Translations under genes and position numbers: made by a program | The notes under the pieces: generated by a model | The model's input: only the letters and a program-made list of their open reading frames with translations | Told to the model about the DNA's origin: nothing | Database searches by the model: none | In this document: positions 1 to 8,471 of the stretch, piece after piece | Position numbering within the stretch: the stretch's first letter is position 1 | Layout: every line of letters begins with the position of its first letter | Assembly (NCBI RefSeq): GCF_009834545.1 | Contig: NZ_CP019427.1 | Coordinates: 5,028,001 to 5,092,000, forward strand | Direction: 5' to 3' | Length of the DNA stretch: 64,000 nt | From: Pseudomonas sp. S04 | GTDB lineage: Bacteria; Pseudomonadota; Gammaproteobacteria; Pseudomonadales; Pseudomonadaceae

Positions 1-1978
1 CTGAACGGACTTTGCCTCCGGCGATATAGCAAAACGTGGTGTACGGGCTAAAGCACGGCGAGGGAAAAGACTGGTCGATCTGTGCCCGACCATTGAAGTT
101 TGTCTGGTAGATCGCGAACGAGGTGTTGAGAGCGCCCTCGTAAAACTCGCCTTTGAGGCCCAACTCATAAGTTTCTCCAGAGCGTGGGGCTAAGGTGTTG
201 CCGGCATACGTCATGTAGTCGGTTTGTGGGGAGAAGATTTCGGCGTAGCTGGCATACGCCGACCAGTTATGCGTCAGTTCATACACCAGCCCGTAGAAGG
301 GAACGACCTTGGCATTGGTTTTCTGGCCGGTGGGTTTAGAGACGCCGCTTGGCTCGGCGATCTGGTCCTGGCTGTAATCCCACCAACTAACGCGGGCACC
401 GATGATGACGTCCAGCGGATCAAGCACGTTCATCCGCAAGGAACCATAGACGCCTTGCTGGTCGAGCGTTGACTTAACGGTGCGGTAGCGGGCCAGGCGA
501 TCATATTCTGGCGGGATGAATTCGAGGATGTTCGGAATGTTTTCGGTTTCTGCATACCATTGGGTGTCATAGCGACCAGAGTCGCGCTTGGCGTGCGTGG
601 CGTTGGCCCCGAGGATGACTTCGTGGCGGCGTTCGAACAGTTCGAAGTGCCCGTTGAGGTACGCGTCGGTGTTGTACTGATAGTTGTTTTCCGAACGACT
701 TTCCGCCCAGTTGTAGCCACCGCCATGGGTCAGCGGATCAATCAGGCCGCCGGTGTTGCTGTAAATGGTGTCCAGATTCATTTTGGTGTAGTTGGTGGTC
801 AGGCTCATTCGCCAATCGTCGTTGAGTTGGTGCTTGGCTTCGAGGAACACCTGAGTGGTTTCCACATCGTTGTAGTCCGATGGCGAACTCAGGTTGGTCG
901 AACGTTTCCAGTCAATGTTCGCACCGGTCTTGTAGGCTGGAAGGCCGAAGTCCATCACCCCACGGTTGTTCACGTTCTGGTAGGAAAAACCGGTGCTTAT
1001 CAGGGTTTTTGGCGACAGGTCGAACTCCAGGACGCCATAGGTCGAGGACCGCTCGGTCTTGGCGTTGTCATAAAAGTACCCACGATCGCCGTAGGAAGTT
1101 ACCAAACGGCCCCGAACACTCTTGCCTTCGTTAAGTGGACCCTGGACGTCGACTTGTTGTTGATAATTGTCCCAACGCCCCGCGGATGTAGTGGTGCCCA
1201 GGTGGAAGTCCGCTGATGCACGTTTGCGCACCAGGTTGATGGCACCACCCGGCGAACCGGCACCCTGAAACAGGCCGGCTGAACCCTTGAGGAATTCAAC
1301 GCGTTCGTAGGGCACCAGGTCAGCCCAGTTCTGCGAGGTAATGCTGTTGCTGTTGGGCAGCGGAATGCCATTGATCTGGTAGTTGTCGATCTGGTAACCG
1401 CGGGCGTAAGGCTGGTTGTCCCCCACCATATAGCCGTAGGTGATCACACCGGGCAGGACGTTGTAGACGTCATCCAGGGTCTGGATGTTCTGGTCCTTGA
1501 TGCGCTGGGCGGTGAGTACCGTAATGCTCTGTGGAATATCCTTGAGGGGACGCTCGCTTTTACCGATGCTTACGGCGCCCGTGGTGTATGAGCGGGTGTC
1601 CTCGGTATTGATGCCCAAACCGGCGCCCTGAATGGTGGTAGCACCCAGTTCCAGTGCGTCGCCCTGGTAGGGAGCGGCAATCAGGTAGCTGCCATCGGCG
1701 GTTTTTTGCGCCACCAGGCCGGTGTTACCGACGATACGCTCCAGCGCTTGCTCAACGCTCAGTTGCGCATGCAGGGCGCTCGCCTGACGACCTTCGGCAA
1801 CGTCAGTGGCGAACAGTATTCGGCTCCCGGTCTGCGCCGCCAGCGCGTTCAGGGATTTATCCAGCGCCTGTGCCGGGATATCCAGCGAATAAACAGCGCC
1901 TTGTGCGTTGACGGTGCCTGCCAGCATCAGGCCGCTCGCGAGCAAGCTCAGGCGAAGCGATGACGTGTTCTTACCCAT
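1..1978 (-). CDS. TonB-dependent siderophore receptor with STN signalling domain (C-terminus outside window)
   Basis: Outer-membrane receptor that takes up a ferric siderophore using TonB energy. The frame opens at the ATG complement of 1976-1978 and stays open to the window edge, giving about 659 residues; the end of the barrel is missing. Visible parts are a signal peptide ending in VNAQ, an STN (secretin/TonB short N-terminal) domain at about residues 28-80, a plug with QSITVLTAQRI and the region around GSAGLFQGAGSPGGAINLV, then barrel strands. The STN domain marks the transducer subclass that signals to a FecR-type regulator, and the fecR/fecI-like pair is encoded just upstream on the same strand. 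A Fur-like box lies about 85 bp before the start. The exact ligand cannot be read from the sequence. Confidence 0.92.
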   Translation of the reverse strand, partial: MGKNTSSLRLSLLASGLMLAGTVNAQGAVYSLDIPAQALDKSLNALAAQTGSRILFATDVAEGRQASALHAQLSVEQALERIVGNTGLVAQKTADGSYLIAAPYQGDALELGATTIQGAGLGINTEDTRSYTTGAVSIGKSERPLKDIPQSITVLTAQRIKDQNIQTLDDVYNVLPGVITYGYMVGDNQPYARGYQIDNYQINGIPLPNSNSITSQNWADLVPYERVEFLKGSAGLFQGAGSPGGAINLVRKRASADFHLGTTTSAGRWDNYQQQVDVQGPLNEGKSVRGRLVTSYGDRGYFYDNAKTERSSTYGVLEFDLSPKTLISTGFSYQNVNNRGVMDFGLPAYKTGANIDWKRSTNLSSPSDYNDVETTQVFLEAKHQLNDDWRMSLTTNYTKMNLDTIYSNTGGLIDPLTHGGGYNWAESRSENNYQYNTDAYLNGHFELFERRHEVILGANATHAKRDSGRYDTQWYAETENIPNILEFIPPEYDRLARYRTVKSTLDQQGVYGSLRMNVLDPLDVIIGARVSWWDYSQDQIAEPSGVSKPTGQKTNAKVVPFYGLVYELTHNWSAYASYAEIFSPQTDYMTYAGNTLAPRSGETYELGLKGEFYEGALNTSFAIYQTNFNGRAQIDQSFPSPCFSPYTTFCYIAGGKVRS

Positions 1979-2060
1979 GATTTCCCCATTCGAACAGTCG
2001 ATAAAAGCGTTCTTCATGGGATTGGCGTATGGGCCGAGCCAGATGTTGAGGCTGATCTGG

Positions 2061-2075
2061 AAATAATTCTCATTT
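2061..2075 (-). promoter_or_regulatory. Fur-box-like site upstream of the TonB receptor
   Basis: On the minus strand the core AATGAGAATTATT matches 11 of 13 positions of the central part of the classical Fur consensus (AATGATAATCATT). It lies between the fecR-like stop and the receptor start, where an iron-repressed promoter for the receptor would be expected. The assignment is by similarity only. Confidence 0.6.
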
Positions 2076-2096
2076 GTTTAAATGACGGTATTTTTA

Positions 2097-2951
2097 TCAG
2101 CGAGCTTTACTGAAAGTGATGCTGCCGTCGGCCGCGCGCGCGAGGCTTACTGGCAGGATCGATGGCAGCAGGCCGATCAGCGCTTCGACCGAGTTGCTGT
2201 CAAATTCGCCGGAGAGGCGCAATTCGCCGACCTGCGCATCTGCCAACCGCAACGGTTTGCTACGGTAATGCTGAAGGTCCGCGATCACCTCGCTCAAAGG
2301 GGTGCCGTCAAAGCGCAACTTGTTCTGACGCCAGGCGGTGAGGGCCGCGACATTGACTGGCCGCACGTCGCCCAAGTGGCTCGATGACGCCCGCAGTTGC
2401 TGGCCGCCGTTCAGTCTGACGGCTGCAGAACGATTGCTGCTGACCTCAACGGCACCCTCGATTACAGCCACGTCCACGCCACGAGCATCACTGCGCACAT
2501 CAAATACCGTACCGATGTCCCGGACACTGACGCCTTGGCTGCGCACGATAAAGGGTGTGTCGGCATGCACGACGGTGAACAGCGCTTCGCCGTGACGTAA
2601 TTCCATTTGGCGGCTGCGCAGGCGCTTCTCAATGATCAAGTGACTGCCGGAATTCAACTCGACGCGGCTACCGTCGGCTAATTCAAGCTGTTGCCGTTGG
2701 CCTAGTGCGACCTGAACATCTTCGGTGTGCCAGGCGGGGTCGAGTAACCACACGGCACTGCTCAGAGCCAGGACCAGGAGGCCGCCGCAAGCCGCATTCC
2801 GGCGTTTACGGCGGCTGTCAGTCATTGCCTTGCCTTCGGCCAGCAGGGCTTCCCTGGACGGAACGCGCTCGCGCAAAGCCTCGGCAAACGGTTGCAACGG
2901 ATCGTCCAGGTCGGGGCGGCGTTTTTTGTCGAGCGTGTCCGGCCGATTCAT
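2097..2951 (-). CDS. FecR-type anti-sigma/sigma-regulator protein
   Basis: Inner-membrane regulator that passes the signal from the ligand-loaded TonB receptor to its cognate ECF sigma factor. The 284-residue protein has a cytoplasmic N-terminus of about 55 residues, one membrane segment (GGLLVLALSSAVWLL), and a periplasmic FecR domain containing DGSRVELNSGS, the RHGEALFTV stretch and IGTVFDVRS; the C-terminal STN-interacting part contains YRSKPLRLAD. Its start codon overlaps the stop of the upstream sigma gene by 4 bp (ATGA), so the two are translationally coupled. Length and order (sigma, FecR, receptor) are typical for Pseudomonas iron-starvation sigma systems. Confidence 0.9.
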   Translation of the reverse strand: MNRPDTLDKKRRPDLDDPLQPFAEALRERVPSREALLAEGKAMTDSRRKRRNAACGGLLVLALSSAVWLLDPAWHTEDVQVALGQRQQLELADGSRVELNSGSHLIIEKRLRSRQMELRHGEALFTVVHADTPFIVRSQGVSVRDIGTVFDVRSDARGVDVAVIEGAVEVSSNRSAAVRLNGGQQLRASSSHLGDVRPVNVAALTAWRQNKLRFDGTPLSEVIADLQHYRSKPLRLADAQVGELRLSGEFDSNSVEALIGLLPSILPVSLARAADGSITFSKAR

Positions 2952-3493
2952 GTTTTCACCTGCTTCTGTTGCCGCACAAGCCGGCGTGCAGGCTCCCAGC
3001 GCAGAATGATGGCGGCCATGGCACGGCCAAAATGCTGGGTGACCATATTCAGGGAAATATCCAACTCATCGGCAATTTCACGTTGCGGCATGCCATGGAT
3101 ACGGTGCAGCAAAAATACCTGGCGCTGGCGCGCCGGCAGCGCCTCGATGATTGCCAGCAGGGCATGCACGTGTTGTTCGAATTCGACTGCCCGTGCACCG
3201 TCCCAACTATCCATTCCCTCTTCCGGTGACTGGTGCGTCAGAACATACAGGCTGCGAGTGCGCTCGGCGCGGATGCGGTCGATGGCGCGGTTGAAACTCA
3301 TCTTGCGCAGGAATGCCAAAGGCAGTGCGACTTTTTCCTGGGGCGGCTTTTCGAGAATCTGGATACAAACGTCGTGAACAAGATCACGAGCAAAGTGTTT
3401 GCCGTTGAAACGAAGCCGGATGTACTCCACCAGCGAATCGTAGTGAAGGGTCAGCGCAGTCATCAGCTCTTCATTGGGCGACGTCTTCGACAT
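2948..3493 (-). CDS. FecI-type ECF sigma-70 factor
   Basis: Extracytoplasmic-function sigma factor expected to direct transcription of the adjacent receptor gene when the siderophore is bound. The protein (about 181 residues) shows sigma region 2 (DLVHDVCIQILEKPP, then RKMSFNRAIDRIRAERTR) and region 4 (LPARQRQVFLLHRIHGMPQ followed by the helix REIADELDISLNMVTQHFGR). The start was set at the ATG giving MSKTSPNEE rather than a TTG nine bases upstream. A Fur-like palindrome lies about 19 bp before this ATG, which suggests iron repression of the regulatory pair. The overlap with the FecR gene supports a two-gene operon. Confidence 0.9.
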   Translation of the reverse strand: MSKTSPNEELMTALTLHYDSLVEYIRLRFNGKHFARDLVHDVCIQILEKPPQEKVALPLAFLRKMSFNRAIDRIRAERTRSLYVLTHQSPEEGMDSWDGARAVEFEQHVHALLAIIEALPARQRQVFLLHRIHGMPQREIADELDISLNMVTQHFGRAMAAIILRWEPARRLVRQQKQVKT

Positions 3494-3511
3494 GGTAAGC
3501 AAACGGCATTG

Positions 3512-3528
3512 ATGAGAATGTGTCTCAT
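3512..3528 (-). promoter_or_regulatory. Fur-box-like palindrome upstream of the FecI-type sigma gene
   Basis: ATGAGA-N5-TCTCAT is a perfect 6-bp-arm palindrome and matches about 10 of 13 core Fur positions. It sits immediately upstream of the sigma factor start, the usual location in PvdS/FpvI/FecI-like genes. Inferred from sequence only. Confidence 0.5.
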
Positions 3529-3757
3529 TGTATCGTCATCTTTGCGGCGTTTGCGAGCCGTCCGATGTTGTTCATTAAACTGATATGGCTAATTGAGCCG
3601 ATTGGTTGTGCTCGGTCATCTCTAGCCTCACCTACTCCCGCGCCCACGCAAAACGTAACCCCACAGACCGACTAGACTTCTTCACTCCAGTGCCGCAGGT
3701 CCCTGTAGGCACTCCCCTAAGCTGTCATTCCCACCGAATTGAACTGAGTACACAATC

Positions 3758-4510
3758 ATGTGTGAATCATGCGATTCAGGCTCTGTTTCAAAAGTGAACA
3801 CTCGTCGTCATTTTCTTCGTCTGGTCGGATTGGGAGCTGGCGCCCTGCTGCTGGCCGGCGCTCTGCCCGGCAGGCTTGCGCAGGCAGCCGAAGCAACCTC
3901 CGCACCGCCCAAACCGAAAAACGTCATCAGCCCGGATGAGGCACTCAAAAGGCTGATGGCCGGCAATGAACGTTACGTTAGCGGTAACTCCGAAACCCAC
4001 GATTTCAAGGACGAGCGTGAAGCCTTGGTCTCCGGCCAGAATCCTTTCGTGGCAGTCCTCAGTTGCTCCGACTCGCGTATCGCACCCGAGTACGCGTTTG
4101 ATACCGCACGCGGCGATCTGTTCGCCATACGCGTGGCGGGCAACTTCGTTACCGATGAAGGTCTGGCGAGTCTTGAATACGGTGTCGCGGTGCTGGGGGC
4201 ACCGCTGATCCTGGTCTTGGGGCATGAGCGGTGCGGCGCTATCGAGGCCGGTATCAAAGCCATCAAGGATCACACGGTGTTCCCCGGGCACATCCCGAAA
4301 CTGACGGACGCACTCAAGCCCTCTATCGAAAGCGTGCTCAAGCAACCAGGGGAACTGGTGGAAAACGCCACCGTGCAAAACGTCAAGGACTCGGTCGAGC
4401 GCCTGAAGAAAGCCACTCCCCTGCTGAGCGATGCACTCGACAAGGGCAATCTGAAAATCGTCGGCGGCATCTATCGCCTGGCAACCGGTAAAGTCGAGCT
4501 GATTGCCTGA
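3758..4510 (+). CDS. Tat-exported beta-class carbonic anhydrase
   Basis: Interconverts CO2 and bicarbonate with a zinc ion. The zinc ligands and catalytic dyad of the beta class are visible: CSDSR (C103, D105, R107) and HERCG (H156, C159). The N-terminus carries a twin-arginine motif (NTRRHFLRLVG) followed by a hydrophobic stretch and an AQAAEA cleavage region, so the enzyme is predicted to be folded with zinc and exported through Tat to the periplasm. Total length is 250 residues, about 40 more than cytosolic family members because of the signal. The ATG at 3758 gives an N-terminus MCESCDSG; a GTG at 3794 is a possible alternative. A terminator follows at 4569. Confidence 0.9.
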   Translation: MCESCDSGSVSKVNTRRHFLRLVGLGAGALLLAGALPGRLAQAAEATSAPPKPKNVISPDEALKRLMAGNERYVSGNSETHDFKDEREALVSGQNPFVAVLSCSDSRIAPEYAFDTARGDLFAIRVAGNFVTDEGLASLEYGVAVLGAPLILVLGHERCGAIEAGIKAIKDHTVFPGHIPKLTDALKPSIESVLKQPGELVENATVQNVKDSVERLKKATPLLSDALDKGNLKIVGGIYRLATGKVELIA

Positions 4511-4520
4511 GCCGTGCTGG

Positions 4521-4548
4521 CTGCAATCCTCTACCCCTGAGATATAAT
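4521..4548 (+). promoter_or_regulatory. Possible sigma-70 promoter (perfect TATAAT)
   Basis: A perfect -10 hexamer TATAAT lies at 4543-4548, with CTGCAA (3 of 6 to consensus) 16 bp upstream. It points toward the small gene at 4640, but an intrinsic terminator lies between the two. It could give a short terminated RNA or an attenuated leader. Weak -35, so low confidence. Confidence 0.3.
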
Positions 4549-4568
4549 CGGCCAGCCAGTTAAAAAGA

Positions 4569-4594
4569 GACCTTGTTTATCAAGGTCTTTTTTC
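4569..4594 (+). terminator. Intrinsic terminator after the carbonic anhydrase gene
   Basis: The 8-bp stem AGACCTTG/CAAGGTCT with loop TTTAT is followed by a run of T on the plus strand; A residues before the stem make it potentially bidirectional. Confidence 0.8.
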
Positions 4595-4639
4595 GCCCGT
4601 AGAAAAGTGACCCACACCACCGCACAAGGACCTACTCCC

Positions 4640-4969
4640 ATGGACCGCCCCCTGGAAACCGTCGCCCTCTTCGCCCTCAAGCTGGTTCACGAGAGCGAAG
4701 GTCAAAGCCCGATCCTGCGTGACGATCCGGTCATGGACGACTACCAGCGGGAGGTTTTCCAGTTGCTGGTGCGCCGTGGTGATGTGGCGGCGATCCAGTT
4801 GAAAGTGGCGACCTGCGTTGGCCTGGCGCTGGCGGCCCTGGGCGGGGTGGACAAACCCATGGGCCGTGAGCTGCAGCGCCTGGCCGCGGAGTTCAGCCAG
4901 GCGCAGACGCTGGAGCAGATGCAGGTTCCGCTCCTGGCGCTCAGGGACTACCTGAAAGACATTCAGTGA
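4640..4969 (+). CDS. Conserved small protein of unknown function
   Basis: A protein of about 109 residues starting MDRPLETVALFALKL. An AAGGA ribosome-binding site about 10 bases before the ATG at 4640 is the reason for preferring it to a GTG at 4607. The product is soluble and mostly helical by appearance, with no signal peptide, membrane segment or motif that I recognise; the centre contains a small hydrophobic patch (VGLALAALGGVD). A strong terminator hairpin lies in its upstream leader. It is not obviously linked to either neighbour. Codon use is like that of the surrounding genes. Confidence 0.7.
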   Translation: MDRPLETVALFALKLVHESEGQSPILRDDPVMDDYQREVFQLLVRRGDVAAIQLKVATCVGLALAALGGVDKPMGRELQRLAAEFSQAQTLEQMQVPLLALRDYLKDIQ

Positions 4970-4984
4970 GGGCCCTCGCGCGCC

Positions 4985-5326
4985 CTACTCGTCCTTGCCC
5001 GACGCGCGTACTGCGACTTCGATCGCCCGCACGCTGATCGCCGCGAATATCGCGGTCATCAGCACGCCGTTGAACCCCAACAGAATTGCCAGCACCCGCG
5101 AGACGCCCAGCTTGGGTACCAGCTCGCCATAACCGATGGTCAAGCCGGTCACGAAGCCGAAGTAGATGCCGTCCAACGGCGCCCAGCCTTCCAGGTGGCT
5201 GATGATCAGGCCGCACACCACGATCAGCAAAAACAGGATGGAGAAAATCGGCCAGACGACGCGAAAGTAGAAGCCGACGGCTTTGTAGAACTCACGGCGC
5301 ACGTACGCTGAATGCGTGGATGTCAT
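4985..5326 (-). CDS. Two-TM potassium channel family protein
   Basis: Small inner-membrane ion channel subunit (113 residues). The order is membrane helix 1 (VVWPIFSILFLLIVVCGLII), pore helix, selectivity-filter sequence TIGYGE, then membrane helix 2 (VLAILLGFNGVLMTAIFAAI). This is the minimal ion-channel (Ion_trans_2) fold; four subunits would form a pore. The filter TIGYGE matches the potassium-channel signature T-x-GYG. There is no RCK/TrkA-N regulatory domain. The ATG giving MTSTHSAYVRR has an AGGAAG ribosome-binding site; an upstream in-frame start at 5356 is less likely. Confidence 0.85.
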   Translation of the reverse strand: MTSTHSAYVRREFYKAVGFYFRVVWPIFSILFLLIVVCGLIISHLEGWAPLDGIYFGFVTGLTIGYGELVPKLGVSRVLAILLGFNGVLMTAIFAAISVRAIEVAVRASGKDE

Positions 5327-5410
5327 GGTGTGGGCTTCCTGGGGGTGATGACCCATTGGGGGACCCCATCAGCTTGGCACAGGCCTCGGAAAATCGAGGT
5401 CAATTGTTGA

Positions 5411-6304
5411 TTATTTGTGTTCAACGGTCGCCGCTGTCCTGGGCTGCGGTCGGCGGCCCTGGATCAACCCCGCCACCAGCGCTGCCAGTATCAACAGGAT
5501 CGACAGTCCTTCATTGATATCCACTCGGTGGCCCAGCATCAGCACCGAGCCGGCAACCCCGAACACCGGGATCAGCAACGACAGCGGCGCCACCCGGGAC
5601 ACCGGATACTCGCGCAGCAACAGGTTCCAGCCCCAGTAACAGAAGTGAGTCGCCGCGTAGACCTGGAACAGCAGGGAAAACAGCGCCAGCCACTCGAAGT
5701 GCCGGACCAGCCCGGTAAAAGGCGCCGAACCATGGGCCAGCCAGGTCAGGAACAACAAGGGAATCGGCGGAAACAGGCTGGCCCACACCACAAAGGCAAA
5801 CATCTCACGCACTTTCGACTGTTTGATAATGACGTTACCGACACTCCAACTGAATGCGCTGACCAACAACAGCACATACCCCAGGGTCGTGGCCTGGCCG
5901 GGACTGTTGACGATGATGCACAGCAAGCCCACCACGGCCAGCCCCACGCCCACCAGTTGGCCGAGACGCAAGCGCTCGCGAAACAGCAGCACGCCCCAGC
6001 CCAGGGTGAAAAAGGCACTGAACTGGACCAACAGTGCCGCCGTCCCGGGCGGCACCCCAAGCTCGATGCCCAGGTTGATCAACGCCCACATCGCCACCCC
6101 AAAAATCAGGCCATAGGCCGCCAACCAGCCCAGGGCGATCGGCGGACGGCGGACAAAAAACACCCAGGGCAACGCTGCCAGGGTGAAGCGCAGGGCCGTC
6201 AGCAACAGCGGATCAATCGCCGCCAGGCCCAGCTTGGTCACCGGAAAGTTCAGACCCCAGACCGCCGTCACCAACACGGCGAGGATCAGGTGTTTGTTTT
6301 GCAT
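5411..6304 (-). CDS. EamA/DMT-family exporter
   Basis: Ten-helix inner-membrane transporter of the drug/metabolite superfamily, made of two EamA repeats. The opening VWGLNFPVTKLGL and the paired repeats match the family; overall it resembles the EamA (O-acetylserine/cysteine exporter) branch, though the substrate cannot be assigned from sequence. The start chosen is MQNKHLILAV at 6304. The gene is divergent from the AraC-type regulator at 6398 with a 93-bp shared control region, so the regulator is a reasonable candidate to control it. Confidence 0.88.
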   Translation of the reverse strand: MQNKHLILAVLVTAVWGLNFPVTKLGLAAIDPLLLTALRFTLAALPWVFFVRRPPIALGWLAAYGLIFGVAMWALINLGIELGVPPGTAALLVQFSAFFTLGWGVLLFRERLRLGQLVGVGLAVVGLLCIIVNSPGQATTLGYVLLLVSAFSWSVGNVIIKQSKVREMFAFVVWASLFPPIPLLFLTWLAHGSAPFTGLVRHFEWLALFSLLFQVYAATHFCYWGWNLLLREYPVSRVAPLSLLIPVFGVAGSVLMLGHRVDINEGLSILLILAALVAGLIQGRRPQPRTAATVEHK

Positions 6305-6397
6305 GCTCGGCCATTCCACAAAATGAGGCCGACACTATGGACAATGAGCGCCACGGCCCGCTTGCACTATCAGGTCATTGATCGGTAGATTTGGGCC

Positions 6398-7183
6398 ATG
6401 CGCGACATTGATATCGATCCCTACGAACACACGCCCCGCGACGCCGTGGTGACTGCCAACGACTATTGCGACGGCCTGCACTTCGCTCGGCATAGCCATC
6501 AACGCGGGCAATTCGCCTACGCCGCCTGCGGGGTGATCACGGTGTTCACCGACCAGGGCAACTGGGTGGTGCCCCCACAACGGGCCGTCTGGGTCCCGGC
6601 CCATGTGCCCCACGAAATGCACATGCACGGGCCGGTGACCATGCTCAACAGCTACATCCGCCCCATCGCCGCCACACGGCTCGGCCTGCCGGCGCACTGC
6701 CAGGTGTTTGGTGTGTCGGCGCTGCTGCGCCAACTGTTGATCCGCGCCATGGACGTGCCGGCGCTGTACGCCGAGGACCAGCGGGACGGCCACCTGATGA
6801 ACCTGCTGCTGCACGAAATCGCCGACATGCAGCCGCTGTCGCTCAATGCGCCGCTGCCCAGTGAGCCGCGCCTGGCCCAGGCCTGCAGCAAGCTGCTGGA
6901 GCAGCCGTCATTGGCGATCGGGATCGACGACATGTGTCGCCAGGTCGCCATGAGCCGCCGCACCTTTACCCGGCTGTTTCGCGAGCAGACCGGAATCAGC
7001 TTTGTCGAATGGCGCCAGCAGGCGTGCCTGTTGATGGCCGTGGTACGCCTGGGCAATGGCGAGGCCGTGACGCGGGTGGCAACCGATCTGGGCTACAGCA
7101 GCCCGAGTGCGTTCACCGGGGTTTTCCGGCGGGTGCTGGGGCAGGCGCCGAGTCGCTACTTCACGCAAAATAGCCAGGCTTGA
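6398..7183 (+). CDS. AraC-family transcriptional regulator
   Basis: DNA-binding regulator of 261 residues. The N-terminal cupin-like sensor part contains HSHQRGQFAYAACG and WVVPPQRAVWVPAHVPHE, typical of AraC-type ligand-binding domains. The C-terminus has the paired helix-turn-helix region, with VAMSRRTFTRLFREQTG and YSSPSAFTGVFRRVLGQAPS. It is divergent from the EamA transporter and directly precedes the serine hydrolase gene. The ligand is unknown. Confidence 0.92.
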   Translation: MRDIDIDPYEHTPRDAVVTANDYCDGLHFARHSHQRGQFAYAACGVITVFTDQGNWVVPPQRAVWVPAHVPHEMHMHGPVTMLNSYIRPIAATRLGLPAHCQVFGVSALLRQLLIRAMDVPALYAEDQRDGHLMNLLLHEIADMQPLSLNAPLPSEPRLAQACSKLLEQPSLAIGIDDMCRQVAMSRRTFTRLFREQTGISFVEWRQQACLLMAVVRLGNGEAVTRVATDLGYSSPSAFTGVFRRVLGQAPSRYFTQNSQA

Positions 7184-7222
7184 TTGAGCTGTGGCGCTTC
7201 ACACAAACAAAGGTTCCCATGG

Positions 7223-8113
7223 ATGAGTACACCCTTGATGATGTCCTGCACGGTAAACAACGGTCTGCCCCTCGCCCCCGCCGCCGAGCCGGTCAGCGTG
7301 CCCTGGTGGAGCTTCGGTAAAACCGTGCTGGCGGCCACGGCGCTGACCCTGGTGCGCGATGGCCTGGTGGCGCTGGACGAACCGGTACCGGAAGGTCCGT
7401 TCACCTTGCGCCAATTGCTGCGGCATGAGGCCGGGCTGGCGGACTACGGCCAACTGGCGGAGTACCACGCAGCCGTTGCCCGGCATGAAACCGCGTGGTC
7501 GGCCGAGGAGATGCTGCAACGCCTGGACGCTGCCCGGCTGCGTTATGCGCCGGGCAGTGGCTGGGGCTATTCGAATGTCGGCTACCTGTATATCGCCCGG
7601 TTGATTGAGCGTACCACCGGCCTGACGCTGGAAGAGGCGCTGATCCAGCGGGCGCTGGCGCCTTTGGATATCGTCCAGGTACGGCTCGCCAGAGTGCCCG
7701 GCGACCTGCAAGACATGGCCCCGGCCTACGATCCGGCGTGGGTGTATCACGGCCTGTTGCTCGGACCGCTGCAGCAGGCCGTGACCTTCCTTGATCGGCT
7801 ACTGGCCGGGCAGTTGTTGCCGGATCATTTGTTGAGCGAAATGCAGACCCTGCGTCAGTTAGGCGGGCCAATAGCTGGCCGACCCTGGGAGTCTGCAGGT
7901 TATGGCCTGGGAGTCATGAGCGGCACGATCTCGGGGGGCTTGCACCTGTGTGGGCATACCGGCGGTGGGCCCGGCAGTGTGGTGGCGGTTTATCGGGCCA
8001 CGGATGGCGAACATTCGGCGAGCTGTGGGGCGTTTCTGCAGGGGGGTATGGATGGAGAGGTCGAGGCGGCGGTGGTCCGCGACTTGAGACTAGCCTTGGC
8101 CAGTGCCCAATAA
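7223..8113 (+). CDS. Beta-lactamase-related serine hydrolase, N-terminus uncertain
   Basis: Class C beta-lactamase/penicillin-binding-protein fold hydrolase. The catalytic SxxK motif is WSFGK, followed by the conserved FTLRQLLRHEAGL segment and the YxN-type motif YSN; the HTGGGPG near the end corresponds to the KTG-like third motif. No signal peptide is visible, so a cytosolic enzyme is likely. The 5' end is odd: an ATG at 7219 with a better placed AAAGG site encodes a plausible start (MDEYTLDDVLHGK) but in a different frame, and the frames would need to merge near 7250. A frameshift at the 5' end is possible; the ATG at 7223 keeps the frame intact. Confidence 0.75.
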   Translation: MSTPLMMSCTVNNGLPLAPAAEPVSVPWWSFGKTVLAATALTLVRDGLVALDEPVPEGPFTLRQLLRHEAGLADYGQLAEYHAAVARHETAWSAEEMLQRLDAARLRYAPGSGWGYSNVGYLYIARLIERTTGLTLEEALIQRALAPLDIVQVRLARVPGDLQDMAPAYDPAWVYHGLLLGPLQQAVTFLDRLLAGQLLPDHLLSEMQTLRQLGGPIAGRPWESAGYGLGVMSGTISGGLHLCGHTGGGPGSVVAVYRATDGEHSASCGAFLQGGMDGEVEAAVVRDLRLALASAQ

Positions 8114-8134
8114 CCCGGCAGCGCGTTTTTATTC

Positions 8135-8320
8135 GTAGGAGCAAGGCTTGCCCGCGATGCCTTCAGGGGCACCGCGTCTATCCGGCCAGCGCGCAGTATC
8201 GTTGACGTCCATCGCGAGCAGGCCGCAAGCGGGCGCCCGCTCCTGCAGGGATTCAGGGTGTTCGCAGATTTTGCAGATACCACCACCGAACCTGTGTAGG
8301 AGCGAGCCTGCTCGCGATGG
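8135..8320. repeat. Cluster of three REP-type palindromes in a 358-bp gene-free stretch
   Basis: REP-like sequences occur at about 8135-8160 (gtaggagcaaggcttgcccg), 8210-8247 (inverted) and 8295-8320 (gtaggagcgagcctgctcgc). They fill most of the non-coding gap between the serine hydrolase and the PAAR gene. No further gene is supported here. Confidence 0.8.
8143..8250 (+). repeat. Direct repeat copy A, left flank of the PAAR module
   Basis: About 108 bp closely matching 10639-10742 in the same orientation; shared blocks include aaggcttgcccgcg, caccgcgtctatcc and atcgcgagcaggccgcaagc. The two copies bracket the PAAR gene and its partner. Confidence 0.75.
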
Positions 8321-8471
8321 TCGTCAACGATGACACGCCAAGCCAGATTCACTGCGCTGCCATGAAGTAACGGAGCACGCCTACAGCACTCAAGGAAACG
8401 TCTGATTTATCTCCCGCAAGAGCGTCATCTAGCGTGGGTCCTTTCGTCAAATCGACAGGGACCTATCTGGC

